From NCBI GenBank assembly GCA_009772985.1, contig WOUS01000001.1, positions 1-64,000 of the forward strand: a stretch of DNA of 64,000 bases, written 5' to 3'. Below are positions 39,133 through 48,472 of the stretch, one piece after another. Source of the stretch: Anaerolineaceae bacterium. Lineage in GTDB: Bacteria; Chloroflexota; Anaerolineae; Anaerolineales; Villigracilaceae. The translations under genes and the position numbers were made by a program. Within the stretch, counting starts at the first letter, position 1, and each line of letters begins with the position of its first letter. Under the pieces are notes generated by a model, which worked only from the letters and a program-made list of their open reading frames with translations, was not told where the DNA came from and searched no databases.

Positions 39133-42100
39133 TCATCGAGCCGGGCGCGGGAATTTATCCGCCATTTGCAGGAACACTTCCACAACACCCGGATCGAAGT
39201 GGCTGCCGGCGCCGGCCCGGATATGCTCGATGGCCTTCTCCTCCGGCCAGGCCTGGCGGTAGGGACGGTCGGAGGTCAGCGCGTCGTACACGTCCACCAC
39301 GGCGAAGATGCGCGCCGCCAGCGGGATCTGCTCGCCTTTCAGGCCGCGCGGGTAGCCGGAGCCGTCCCATTTTTCGTGATGGCCGTAGGGGATATCCAGC
39401 GCCGGGCGCAGGTAGGCTACCGGCGAAAGCATATCGAAAGCGAACTGCGGATGCTGGCGCATGATGACCCACTCGTCATCAGTCAGCGCGCCAGGCTCGA
39501 GCAGGATGGCGTCCGGGATGCCCATCTTGCCCATATCGTGCAGCAGGGCGCCGCGCCGGACATGCACCATTTGTTCATCGCCGATGCCCATCGCCTGCGC
39601 CATTTGCATGGTGATCGCGGTGACGCGCTGGGTGTGGCTTTCGGTCTCTTTATCGCGCAAATCCATCGCCCGCGACCAGCCCTCGATGGTGGCGTCGTAA
39701 GCCATGACCAGTTCGACATTGGAGTGTTGCAAGTTGGAGAACAGGTTGGCGTTATCCACGGCAATGGCGACCTGCCCGGCCAGGGTTTCGAGGAAGTTCA
39801 GCCATTCATCGTCCGATGCGCGGTGGGTACGCAGGAACACTTCCAGCACGCCCTTGACCTGCCCCTTGGTGACGAGCGGCGTGCCGTGGTAGCAATCGAA
39901 ATCCTCCCCGGCCAGCAGATCGGCGCGTACGAAATCCTTGAAATTTGATTGCAGTTCATGCGCGCTGACCGTGCACTGTTCCAGCGCGGCGCGGCCGGCA
40001 TGGCCTTCGCCCAGGCGCAGGCGGGATTTTTCGATCCCTTTTCCGTGAAAGCCCAGGCCGGCAGAATATTCCAGCGTCTGGGTATACGGGTTGAGCAGCA
40101 GGACACAGGCGGCATCCACGTTCAGTTGGTTCACAATTTGTTCGAGCGCCACGCTCAATGTCAGGCGCAGATCGAGACTGCCGCTGATGGTCTGGTCAAT
40201 GGCGCGCAGGGACTGGATGTTCCGCAGACGGCGTTCGGTCTCCGCAAGCAGCCGGGCGTTGATGATCGCCTGGGCGGCCTGGGCAGCCAGCCCTTTGAGC
40301 AGGGCCAATTCGTCTGCGCTGAACTGGCGCTCCTGACCCAGGGTGTTGATATTCAACAGGCCGATGAGTTGATGATCCCGGAACATGGTTGCGGCTATAT
40401 GCGCGCGCACGCCCAATTCGGCGTACAGATCAGCGCCGGGCAGGTTGGGAATGGCCTGCACGTCTGGAATGATGAGCAGCGACTCGGCTGTACTGGCGAA
40501 CGACTCATACAGGGCGCGCGGGATGACCGGCAGGCGTTCGGCGGCGGCTTCCGGCAGGCCGGCCGTGCGCGCCGGGTGGAGCGTGGCGGCCTGTTCGTCG
40601 TGCAGGTAAACGGAGACAACGGGAACGTCCAGGGCACGGCGGGTTTCCTCGCAAACCGCGTCCAGTACGGCGTCGAGATCGAGCCGGGCGTTGAGGCGGG
40701 CGGCGGTGCGCGCCAGGGCTTCGGCGCGGGCGGCATTCCGGTGGATTTGCTCTTCGGCCCACTTGCGCTCGGTGATGTCGCGGGCATTGACGACGATCCC
40801 GTTCACCGCCGGGTTATCCAGCAGGTTGGCGCCGATCACTTCCATCGTGCGAAACGAACCATCCTTGTGCCGGACGCGAAATTCCGATGCCCGCTCCGCC
40901 AAGCCGGGGGTTTGCACGCGAATGGCAATCGCTTCCAGCGCGGCGGGCAGGTCATCGGGGTGGACGAAGTCGGTGATGCCCGTACCAGCGATTTCATCCG
41001 GCTTGAAGCCCAGGATGCGCCCGATCGAAGGGCTGACATAATTGGCGCTGCTATCCGGGTTCAGCACGATGATCAGGTCGTTGGCGTTCTCGATCAGGGC
41101 GCGGAAACGCTCCTCGCTATTTTGCAGCGCCGCCTTCGTCTGCAGGCGCTCGATGGTCACCGATAACTGCCTGGCGATCGCGCCAAATCTTTCCAATTCC
41201 GATTCCGCAAATGGGACGCTGCGCGATGTCTCCAACAGGCCAATGGTCTCTCCCTTTAGGACCAGGGGAACAGCCAACACTGAACGGCTGCCCAGCAGCG
41301 AGTAGATTGCGGGGACGAAGGATTGCAGCGCCTTGCTTTCGGTGAACTCGGCCATCAACTGCTGAATGGCGGCCGGATCGTTGATGACCTGCGGCGCGCC
41401 CGCCTGCAGCATCTTTCGATACAGACTCCCATGCTTCAGGGAGATTCTAGCGAGCGGCAGGTCTCTGCCAATCAATTTCTCGATTTTGCTGACCAGGGCC
41501 GGGGGCAGATTGACGCTCTGCAATTCCAAATATTTTCCATCAGCGCTGAGAAGATAGATCGCCGCCCCGCGGCAGTTCAAGACGCGACCGCTTTCCTGCG
41601 CCATTAGCTGAACGATACTCTGGAATGGGTCACCCCGAATGACGGCTTCGTTCAGGGCATTGATCAATGCCATATCATCCACGTGTTCGCGTAACTCCGC
41701 GGTGCGCTCGCGAACTTTATCCTCCAGGATCACATTTTGATTTTGCAGTTGCAGGTGCAGGGAACGGGTGTTTAAAAGATTCCCGATGCGCAGGATCACT
41801 TCAGCGGCATCAAAAGGTTTGGTGAGAAAGTCCATTGCCCCGCTGGAGAGGGCGCGCCTTTTGGCTTCGGGAGCAATGTCGGCAGTCAGCACCAGGATGG
41901 GGAAGTATCCGCCCTCGGGGATGAGCGGTTTGAGCGCCTGCATGACGGCAAAGCCGTCCATGTGCGGCATCATCAGGTCGAGCAGGAGCAGGTCGGGCTG
42001 CCATTTCTGGAAGGTCGGGATGACCAGGCGCGGGTCGGTGAGGCTCTTGAATTGTCCATAGCCCTGCTTTTTCAACAATTTTTCCAGCACGGCGAGGTTT

Positions 42101-42156
42101 GATTCCTGATCGTCAACGATAAGGATTTTGGCATTCTTGAGTTGTTCCTCAGACAT
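39133..42156 (-). CDS. response regulator with GAF/PAS domains and HD-GYP c-di-GMP phosphodiesterase
   Basis: 1007 aa. Receiver (about 10-130; IVDDQESNL, Asp in LLLLDLMMPHMDG, Lys in LTKPFD), coiled linker, GAF (about 165-325), PAS (about 340-460, RALIENANDLIIVLNPDSSA), two GAF domains (about 475-635 and 645-800) and HD-GYP (about 815-1000). The HD-GYP domain is intact: SHTQRVTAITMQMA, GALLHDMGKMGIPD, and HHEKWDGSGYPRGLKGE. It should hydrolyse c-di-GMP when the receiver is phosphorylated. It begins 35 nt after the hybrid kinase stop, so the kinase is its likely phosphate donor. Confidence 0.93.
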   Translation of the reverse strand: MSEEQLKNAKILIVDDQESNLAVLEKLLKKQGYGQFKSLTDPRLVIPTFQKWQPDLLLLDLMMPHMDGFAVMQALKPLIPEGGYFPILVLTADIAPEAKRRALSSGAMDFLTKPFDAAEVILRIGNLLNTRSLHLQLQNQNVILEDKVRERTAELREHVDDMALINALNEAVIRGDPFQSIVQLMAQESGRVLNCRGAAIYLLSADGKYLELQSVNLPPALVSKIEKLIGRDLPLARISLKHGSLYRKMLQAGAPQVINDPAAIQQLMAEFTESKALQSFVPAIYSLLGSRSVLAVPLVLKGETIGLLETSRSVPFAESELERFGAIARQLSVTIERLQTKAALQNSEERFRALIENANDLIIVLNPDSSANYVSPSIGRILGFKPDEIAGTGITDFVHPDDLPAALEAIAIRVQTPGLAERASEFRVRHKDGSFRTMEVIGANLLDNPAVNGIVVNARDITERKWAEEQIHRNAARAEALARTAARLNARLDLDAVLDAVCEETRRALDVPVVSVYLHDEQAATLHPARTAGLPEAAAERLPVIPRALYESFASTAESLLIIPDVQAIPNLPGADLYAELGVRAHIAATMFRDHQLIGLLNINTLGQERQFSADELALLKGLAAQAAQAIINARLLAETERRLRNIQSLRAIDQTISGSLDLRLTLSVALEQIVNQLNVDAACVLLLNPYTQTLEYSAGLGFHGKGIEKSRLRLGEGHAGRAALEQCTVSAHELQSNFKDFVRADLLAGEDFDCYHGTPLVTKGQVKGVLEVFLRTHRASDDEWLNFLETLAGQVAIAVDNANLFSNLQHSNVELVMAYDATIEGWSRAMDLRDKETESHTQRVTAITMQMAQAMGIGDEQMVHVRRGALLHDMGKMGIPDAILLEPGALTDDEWVIMRQHPQFAFDMLSPVAYLRPALDIPYGHHEKWDGSGYPRGLKGEQIPLAARIFAVVDVYDALTSDRPYRQAWPEEKAIEHIRAGAGSHFDPGVVEVFLQMADKFPRPAR

Positions 42157-42191
42157 AATCGTTTACTCCTTGATCGGTTGCAAAAACACGA

Positions 42192-45100
42192 TCAGATATC
42201 TTTGCTGCCCAGTATCTCGCCAATCATTTTGAGAAATTCCTTCACGTCAATCGGTTTGGTCAGATAAGCATTGGCCCCGGCGGCGAGCATTTTTTCGATC
42301 TGTCTCTGCGTGGCATCCGCGCTCATGACAACGACCGGAATATCCTTCGTCTCCGGTTCAGCGCGCAGCCACTGCAGCACATCGCTGCCGTGAATATCGG
42401 GCAGGTGCAGGTCGAGCAGGATCAAGGCGGGCTTGTGCTGGCGAGCAAGGGTCATGGCCAGCCGCCCCTGCATGGCGCTGATCAGTTCCACGTCCGCCGA
42501 CAGATGCGCCAGGATTTTTTCGATCAACTGGATGTTGGAGAGGTTGTCCTCCACATACAACACCAGCCCCTTCTTTAAACCGGAGTTGGAATTAAGATAA
42601 TCGTCCACTTCAGCCATGACAATCGCCTCCTTCTGATTTGAGGTCAGTTGCAGGTCGAGCCAGAAGGTGCTGCCTTCGCCGACCACGCTCTGCGCGCCGA
42701 TGCGTCCGCCCATGGCTTCGACCAATCCCTTGCTGAGCGCCAGCCCGAGACCGGTGCCTTCCACCAAGCCTGGGTCGAGTTCGAGGCGGTCGAATGCCAC
42801 GAAGAGCCGTTCCATTTTTTCGGGCGGGATGCCGTTGCCTGTATCTTTGACTGCCAGATGCAGATACCCGTCTACCAGCAGGCTGGCGGTGACATGGATC
42901 TGTCCGCCCTCGCAGTTGTATTTGACCGCGTTGGAGAGCAGGTTGAGCAGGACCTGTTTGAGACGCTGGCGGTCGGCGGTGATGAAGACATCCCGCGAGG
43001 AGGGCACTTTGATCTGGATCGAAATGCCGCGTTTCTCGGCCAGCGGACGGATCAGGTCGGCGGCGCTTTCGATGGCTTCGTCCAATTGGACCGGCTCCGG
43101 CGAGATTTGGATATGCCCGGCTTCGATGCGGGCGATATCCAGCACTTCGTTGATCAGGTCGAGCAGGTGGCGGCCCGATTTGAGGATTTGCCCAAGACTG
43201 TCGGTCTGGTCGGGGGTCAGTTCGTCCATCTCCAGCAGTTGGGCAAAGCCGAGAATGGCGTTGAGCGGTGTGCGCAGTTCGTGCGACATGCGCGAGAGGA
43301 ATTCGGATTTTGCCTGATTGGCGCGCTCGGCGGTCTCGCGCGCGAGGCGTTCTTCTTCCATCTTCATGCGTTCGGTGATGTCACGGATGTTGCACTGGAT
43401 GACCTTCTTATCGTCAATTTGATATACGTGACTGACGAACTCGACATTGATCAGATTTCCTGCGGCAGTCTCCAGCGGTAAATTTTCGTACTGGATAAAT
43501 TCCTTCTGTTGCAGTTCCGTGAAATTCGATTTGTTCGCGGCAATATCTTTGAAGAACCCAATCTCCCAAATTCTTTTTCCAAGAAATTGTTCGCGCGAAT
43601 AACCCAGCATCTCAATCAGGAACGGATTCACATCCACAACCATCCCGGTTTCATGGTCAAGAATTAAAATGCCGTCTCGCGCCGCCTCAAAGAGCCGACG
43701 AAAGCGGGATTCCGAAGCGCTCAGTACTGCTTCCGCGCGCTTGCGCTCGGTGACGTCCATCGAAATGCCGATGACGCCCATGACCTCGCCCGTCTCGTTA
43801 ATGAACGGAATCTTGGATGTGTTTATCCATCGGGCTCCAGTCTCGGTATTCCAAGGTTCGTCAATGTTTAACTTCGACTGGCGACTCCGTATCACTTGCA
43901 GATCGTCTTCAAAATAGGCTTGCGCCTCTTCCCTGGAGTGCAGGTCAAAAAGGTTGGCGCCTTCCAACTGCTTTTTCGACATATTGTAGGCGTCACTCAT
44001 ATACTTGTTTACCCGAATAAAATGATTGTTGGTGTCCTTATAGAAGACCAAACCGGGAATACTGTCTATGATGATCTCCAGCTCGGTTGATAGTAACAGG
44101 AGTTGTTCAGATTTCTTGCGGACATCTATCTCCGCTTGTTTGCGCTCGGTGATGTCCATCAGGTTGCCGATCATTTGATCGGAATGGAGCGCCGCGCTCA
44201 TCAGGATGTTGCGCGGCTGGCCGTCGCGGGTCAGCAACACGGTCTCGAAGGTTTCCACTTTGCCGTCGCGTTGCATTCTTTCGAGGAAGGTTTGGCGGTC
44301 TTGCGGGTCTCGGTAACGCGCCAGCGCGCCTCCGCGCATCAACTCCTCGGGCGAATCAAAACCCAATACGCGTGCCAGCGTCTCGTTGACATACAGGATT
44401 TCGCCTTTCAGCGTGGTGCGATAAACCCCAAACAGGGCAGAGTCAGCCAGGTCGCGGAAGTTGCGCTCGGAGGCGGTCAGTTCTGCGGTGCGCTTGATCA
44501 CGCGCTTTTCCAAATCTGCGTTTGCCTGTTGGAGCGCGGCGTCCGTTTTGTTGAGCAGGCGCGCCGTGGACAAAATCATGATGACGAAAATAGCCGTGTT
44601 CGCAATAACCATTAACGAAGTGCCAAACGGGGTATCGTACAGCCCGGCCTGTTCGCCCAAGAGCCGCATCCAGCCGAGCGCTGCAGGAACAATGAAGGCA
44701 ATGAGCAGAAGGCGGCGCGCCAAAAGACCACCCATGCCAGGGCTGCTAATGTTCGCCATCAGCCCGTTAGTGGGACGGGCAAAAAGAATGGACAGGCACA
44801 GGATGGTAAACGCCGCCGCCGTATTGACCGCCATGGGTGTGTAGTTGAAGAAGCCGTACAGCACCCTCACTCCGTAGGCGTAGCCCAGCAATCCCAGCAT
44901 GGCGATGACGCCGGCTGGAATAATGAAGACTTGGGCAGGGTAATGACCTGCGCGCGTTTCCCAATCCAGAAACAGCAAGCCGAAGCCGATCAGAAGAAAA
45001 TTCAAGGCGGTATTCGGCGCCATGCGTCCGGGGTGCGAGGTGCCGACAGCCCCCGCCGACTCCTTGAACAACAATTGGTCAATGCCGAGATTCCAGCCGA

Positions 45101-45407
45101 AGAGATATTCGCTGAGCGTGAGCAGACCGATCAAAGCCACGATGACGGCGCAAGCCTGTTTCAGGCGTTGGATACGCCGGTCAGTCGTGTTGCTCAACGC
45201 CAGCCACAACGATGCGCCCGCCAGCAGAAAACAAACCGCGGTGTTGGCTTTCATCGTGACCGCGCCCGGCAGGAGGCTCTTCAGTACGGTAATATCGAAG
45301 ATCCAGCCCATGAGCGCCAGACAGCCGACGAGAATGACCGCCGCGCTTCCAACTCGCGCGAAGAACCTGAAGCGAGCATTAGGATGAGCGATGGATGGGA
45401 TGCGCAT
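42192..45407 (-). CDS. membrane hybrid histidine kinase (8 TM, 3 PAS, HisKA, HATPase, receiver)
   Basis: 1071 aa. About eight transmembrane spans (1-290) form a membrane sensor of MASE-like outline. Three PAS domains follow (about 310-425, 440-555, 565-685; each ends in a DITERK/DVTERK-type motif). HisKA has [15 protein letters not shown] (His about 709), HATPase has DTGNGIPPEKM and GTGLGLALSKGLV, and a C-terminal receiver (about 950-1065) has Asp in LILLDLHLPD and Lys in LTKPID. A complete relay to the downstream HD-GYP regulator is likely. ATG 45407 is preceded by AAAGGAGG, located inside the end of the upstream small gene. Confidence 0.93.
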   Translation of the reverse strand: MRIPSIAHPNARFRFFARVGSAAVILVGCLALMGWIFDITVLKSLLPGAVTMKANTAVCFLLAGASLWLALSNTTDRRIQRLKQACAVIVALIGLLTLSEYLFGWNLGIDQLLFKESAGAVGTSHPGRMAPNTALNFLLIGFGLLFLDWETRAGHYPAQVFIIPAGVIAMLGLLGYAYGVRVLYGFFNYTPMAVNTAAAFTILCLSILFARPTNGLMANISSPGMGGLLARRLLLIAFIVPAALGWMRLLGEQAGLYDTPFGTSLMVIANTAIFVIMILSTARLLNKTDAALQQANADLEKRVIKRTAELTASERNFRDLADSALFGVYRTTLKGEILYVNETLARVLGFDSPEELMRGGALARYRDPQDRQTFLERMQRDGKVETFETVLLTRDGQPRNILMSAALHSDQMIGNLMDITERKQAEIDVRKKSEQLLLLSTELEIIIDSIPGLVFYKDTNNHFIRVNKYMSDAYNMSKKQLEGANLFDLHSREEAQAYFEDDLQVIRSRQSKLNIDEPWNTETGARWINTSKIPFINETGEVMGVIGISMDVTERKRAEAVLSASESRFRRLFEAARDGILILDHETGMVVDVNPFLIEMLGYSREQFLGKRIWEIGFFKDIAANKSNFTELQQKEFIQYENLPLETAAGNLINVEFVSHVYQIDDKKVIQCNIRDITERMKMEEERLARETAERANQAKSEFLSRMSHELRTPLNAILGFAQLLEMDELTPDQTDSLGQILKSGRHLLDLINEVLDIARIEAGHIQISPEPVQLDEAIESAADLIRPLAEKRGISIQIKVPSSRDVFITADRQRLKQVLLNLLSNAVKYNCEGGQIHVTASLLVDGYLHLAVKDTGNGIPPEKMERLFVAFDRLELDPGLVEGTGLGLALSKGLVEAMGGRIGAQSVVGEGSTFWLDLQLTSNQKEAIVMAEVDDYLNSNSGLKKGLVLYVEDNLSNIQLIEKILAHLSADVELISAMQGRLAMTLARQHKPALILLDLHLPDIHGSDVLQWLRAEPETKDIPVVVMSADATQRQIEKMLAAGANAYLTKPIDVKEFLKMIGEILGSKDI

Positions 45408-45410
45408 TGC

Positions 45411-45560
45411 TTAATCCTCCTTTGGCGCTTTCGTGCTGATCGAGCGCTGGGCTGATTCCGCGCCGGTTAGCAAGGCGAGGGGATCGTCCAGTTTGCCCGC
45501 AATGAGCAGGATCAGGATGGCAAAGCCTACAGCCATTTGTTTTTCGAGGGAGCGTTTCAT
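45411..45560 (-). CDS. 49-aa single-span membrane protein upstream of the hybrid kinase
   Basis: ATG 45560 follows GAAAGGGG. The product has a charged N-terminus (MKRSLEKQ), one hydrophobic span (AVGFAILILLIAG) and a polar tail ending STKAPKED. Its last codons contain the ribosome binding site of the kinase, and its stop is 3 nt before the kinase ATG, so translation of the two is probably coupled. It could be an accessory or modulator of the membrane sensor. No family recognised. Confidence 0.65.
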   Translation of the reverse strand: MKRSLEKQMAVGFAILILLIAGKLDDPLALLTGAESAQRSISTKAPKED

Positions 45561-45954
45561 GGAATACATTCCCCTTTCTGTCAGCCGTTTACGGAATCAA
45601 CCGGTTGAAACCTTCACTGCGCAATGTTCGTCCGGCCCTGTCAGGGCGGCAATATTTTCGCGGTGAAATTTCGCGCCCCTGTTTACCCCACACATTTCGG
45701 GGGAGAGAGAAAAAACAGACCAAAGAACTCCCATTGTTGCTTCTCCCTGATAAACCTGCTTGACTATACAATTTTATACGCCGGAAAGTAAAATTTCAAT
45801 GGTTCTTAAGGTTTATGAAATTTTCGCCGCTTTCAATCATAGAGTTATAATGCCTCCCTTCCCATTTCAACGTCATTACATATCTTGTGCGCTTGATCAA
45901 ACCCGCCATCCTCTGCCCCCACTTTCAAAAATGTCTCCATCTGCCGGGCGCTGG
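45561..45954. other. 394-nt non-coding region between the hybrid-kinase unit and pstB2
   Basis: Relatively AT-rich. On the minus strand a TATAAA (45772-45777, in GCGTATAAAATTG) could be the -10 of the kinase operon, leaving a leader of about 200 nt. On the plus strand TATAAT occurs at 45845 without a gene behind it. I looked for a c-di-GMP (GEMM) riboswitch in the leader because of the HD-GYP gene and did not find its conserved blocks. No supported ORF. Confidence 0.4.
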
Positions 45955-46713
45955 TTATCCAAACCGCCCTTCGACATAATCCTCGGTACGCTTCTGCTTC
46001 GGGTGAGTGAATAATTCCTTGCCTTCGGCAGCCTCCACCAGTTCGCCTTGCAGGAAGAAAGCGGCAAAGTCTGCGGTGCGCGCCGCCTGCTGGACCGAGT
46101 GCGGGACGAGCAGGATGGTGTAATCCTTCTTGAGTTCCTGCAACGCGGCTTCCACCTTGCCGGTCGAGATGGGGTCGAGGCCGGAGGTGGGTTCATCCAT
46201 CAAAATAACTTCGGGCTGGTTGGCGAGGACGCGCGCCAGGCACAGCCGCTGCTGCTGTCCGCCGGAGAGGGCGATGGCCGGATCGTCGAGGCGGTCGCGC
46301 ACCTCGTCCCACAGGGCGGCCAGTTTCAGACCGCGCTCGGCCGCCTCGTCCAGCCGCGACTTGCGCTTCTCGCCCGCCAGCTCCAGGCCGTAGGTCAGGT
46401 TGCCGCGGATGGTCAGCGGCAGGACGACGGGACGGGCGAACACCATCCCGACCTTGCGGCGCAGGGCAATGACGTCCGTCTGCGGGTCGAGGATGTCCTC
46501 GCCGTCGAGCAGGATCCTGCCCGCAACAGTCTGGACCTCGGTCAGGTCGTTCAACCGGTTCAGGCAGCGCAGCAGGGACGACTTGCCGCCGCCCGCCGGT
46601 CCGAACAGCACCGAGATGGCGTTGGCGGGGATGTTCAGGGAAATATCGCGCAGGGATTCGGTCCCGTCCGCATATTGCAAGTTCAAATTTTCAATGACGA
46701 TTTTGTCTACCAT
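45955..46713 (-). CDS. pstB: second phosphate ABC transporter ATPase
   Basis: 252 aa. Walker A GPAGGGKSS, Q-loop MVFARPVVLPLTIRGNL (differs from the PFPxSIYENV form of the first PstB), signature LSGGQQQRL, Walker B VILMDEPTSGLDP, H-loop LLVPHSVQQAAR (VPH replaces the common VTH), and C-terminal [12 protein letters not shown]. The Q-loop and H-loop differences suggest a divergent Pst paralogue, or a transporter for another oxyanion. ATG 46713 overlaps pstA by 7 nt; the longer open frame is a shadow of pstA. No phoU follows. Confidence 0.88.
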   Translation of the reverse strand: MVDKIVIENLNLQYADGTESLRDISLNIPANAISVLFGPAGGGKSSLLRCLNRLNDLTEVQTVAGRILLDGEDILDPQTDVIALRRKVGMVFARPVVLPLTIRGNLTYGLELAGEKRKSRLDEAAERGLKLAALWDEVRDRLDDPAIALSGGQQQRLCLARVLANQPEVILMDEPTSGLDPISTGKVEAALQELKKDYTILLVPHSVQQAARTADFAAFFLQGELVEAAEGKELFTHPKQKRTEDYVEGRFG

Positions 46714-47570
46714 TGCCGTTTCGCCCTCGCCCGCGAGCGGATAACCGTTGCAATAATGTTCATCCCCAGCACGAACGCGATCAGCACCAGCGCCGTGCCG
46801 TATTGGATCTGGAACGGCATTTCGGGCACCTGCGTGGAAATGACGAACAGGTGATAGGGCAGCGCCATGGTCGCGTCGAGCGGCGTGCCGGGCAGGCGCG
46901 GCAGGAAGAAGGCCGCCCCGGTGAACAAGATCGGCGCGGTCTCCCCGGCGGCGCGCTCCAGGCCGAGGATGACGCCGGTCAGGATGCCGGGCAGCGCCTG
47001 CGGCAGGACGATCTTGCGGATGGTCTGCCAGCGCGTCCCGCCCAGCGAAATGCTCACGGTGCGGAACGCCTGCGGGACGGCGCGCAGCGCCTCCTCCGAG
47101 GCGCTGATGATGACCGGCAGGGTCATAATCGAGAGCGTCAGCGAGGCGGCCAGGATGCTGGTGCCAAATTCGAGGAAGAGAACGAACAGGCCGAGGCCGA
47201 ACAGTCCGTACACCACCGAGGGGATGCCGGCCAGGTTGATGATGGCAATGCGGATGAGGCGCGTCAGCCAGTTGTCGCGGGCGTACTCCGAGAGGTAGAT
47301 GGCGGCGGCGATGCCGAGCGGGACCGAGAAGACGGCGGTGCCCAGCGTGAGATAGAACGTGCCGACGATGGCCGGCAAGATGCCGCCGGCGCGCATCCCG
47401 TCGCGCGGCATGGCCGTGAGGAACTCCCACGAGATGGCCGGCGCGCCCTCCTTGACAACATAGGCGATTACCACCAGGATGGGGACAACGGTCACGAGCG
47501 CCACCAGGGTCAGGAGCGAGAAGCCGAGGCGCTGGACGAGGTCACGGTTGGAGAAAGATGCCCGTTTCAT
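46707..47570 (-). CDS. pstA: second phosphate permease, PstA type
   Basis: 287 aa, the normal PstA length, unlike the 419-aa copy in the first locus. Six spans, with [33 protein letters not shown], coupling loop TVSISLGGTRWQTI and LERAAGETAPILFTGA. Overlaps pstC by 4 nt upstream and pstB by 7 nt downstream, a fully coupled set. Confidence 0.93.
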   Translation of the reverse strand: MKRASFSNRDLVQRLGFSLLTLVALVTVVPILVVIAYVVKEGAPAISWEFLTAMPRDGMRAGGILPAIVGTFYLTLGTAVFSVPLGIAAAIYLSEYARDNWLTRLIRIAIINLAGIPSVVYGLFGLGLFVLFLEFGTSILAASLTLSIMTLPVIISASEEALRAVPQAFRTVSISLGGTRWQTIRKIVLPQALPGILTGVILGLERAAGETAPILFTGAAFFLPRLPGTPLDATMALPYHLFVISTQVPEMPFQIQYGTALVLIAFVLGMNIIATVIRSRARAKRQW

Positions 47571-48466
47571 GACAACACCCTCTCCGCCCGCTTCTTCGAC
47601 TTGAACACCACCGACGAAGCGGTAACGTTGACAACCAGCGAGATGAGGAACAGCACCAGCCCGATAAAGAACAGCACGTGGTAATGGACGCTTCCGTTCG
47701 CCACCTCGCCCATCTCGGCGGCGATGGTGGCCGTCATCGTGCGGACGGGATGGAAGAGCGAGGTCAGCGCGATGGCGAGAACGGGCGCGTTGCCGGTGAC
47801 CATCATCACGGCCATCGTCTCGCCGATGGTGCGCCCGACGCCGAGCATGATCGCCGTCAGCACGCCGGAACGGGCGGCGGGCAGGGTCACGCGCCAGATG
47901 GTCTGCCAGCGCGTGGCGCCCATGGCCCAGGCGCCTTCGCGGTAACTGTACGGCACCGCGTCCAGCGCGTCTTCGGCAATCGAGACGATGGTCGGGACGG
48001 CGATCCCGCCCAGGAGCAGCGCGCCGGCCAAAGCGGTCAGACCCGTTGGCAGGTCCAGGAAGACGCGCAGGTACGGCGAGAGGACGAGGATGCCGAGGAA
48101 ACCCAGCACCACCGAGGGCAATCCGCCCAGCAGTTCCACCAGCGGCTTGAGGATTTCGCGCAGCCAGCGCGGGGCGATCTCCGACATGAAGACGGCCGTC
48201 CCGATGCCGAAGGGAATGGCGATAAGCATCGCGCCGAGGGTGACGATGAGCGAGCCGGTAATGAGCGGCAGGATGCCAAAATGGGACTCGATCGGATACC
48301 AGCGGACGGCGAACAGGTCGCCGAGTTTGACCTCGGTCAGCGCGGGCAAGCCTTCACGCAGGAGGAAAAAGAAGATGAGCGCAACAAACAGGATGGCCGA
48401 ATAGCCGGAGGCCTTGATGAGCCGCGGGATGAAGAATTCCTGCCAGTTGAGTTTCTTTTGCGCCAT
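47567..48466 (-). CDS. pstC: second phosphate permease, PstC type
   Basis: 299 aa, six spans. HFGILPLITGSLIVTLGAML, GTAVFMSEIAPRWLRE, VELLGGLPSVVLGFLGIL, coupling loop SYREGAWAMGATRWQ and GVGRTIGETMAVMMVTG identify PstC. It starts 6 nt after the pstS stop, unlike the first locus where a stem-loop separates the two. Confidence 0.94.
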   Translation of the reverse strand: MAQKKLNWQEFFIPRLIKASGYSAILFVALIFFFLLREGLPALTEVKLGDLFAVRWYPIESHFGILPLITGSLIVTLGAMLIAIPFGIGTAVFMSEIAPRWLREILKPLVELLGGLPSVVLGFLGILVLSPYLRVFLDLPTGLTALAGALLLGGIAVPTIVSIAEDALDAVPYSYREGAWAMGATRWQTIWRVTLPAARSGVLTAIMLGVGRTIGETMAVMMVTGNAPVLAIALTSLFHPVRTMTATIAAEMGEVANGSVHYHVLFFIGLVLFLISLVVNVTASSVVFKSKKRAERVLS

Positions 48467-48472
48467 AAAAAC

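Noticed and set aside
45561-45790. c-di-GMP (GEMM) riboswitch ahead of the hybrid kinase/HD-GYP operon
   Set aside because: Plausible by context, but the conserved GEMM blocks could not be found in the leader.
46714-47430. N-terminal extension of the second PstB (491 codons in total)
   Set aside because: Reads the pstA gene in another frame; PstB begins at 46713 with a normal N-terminus.
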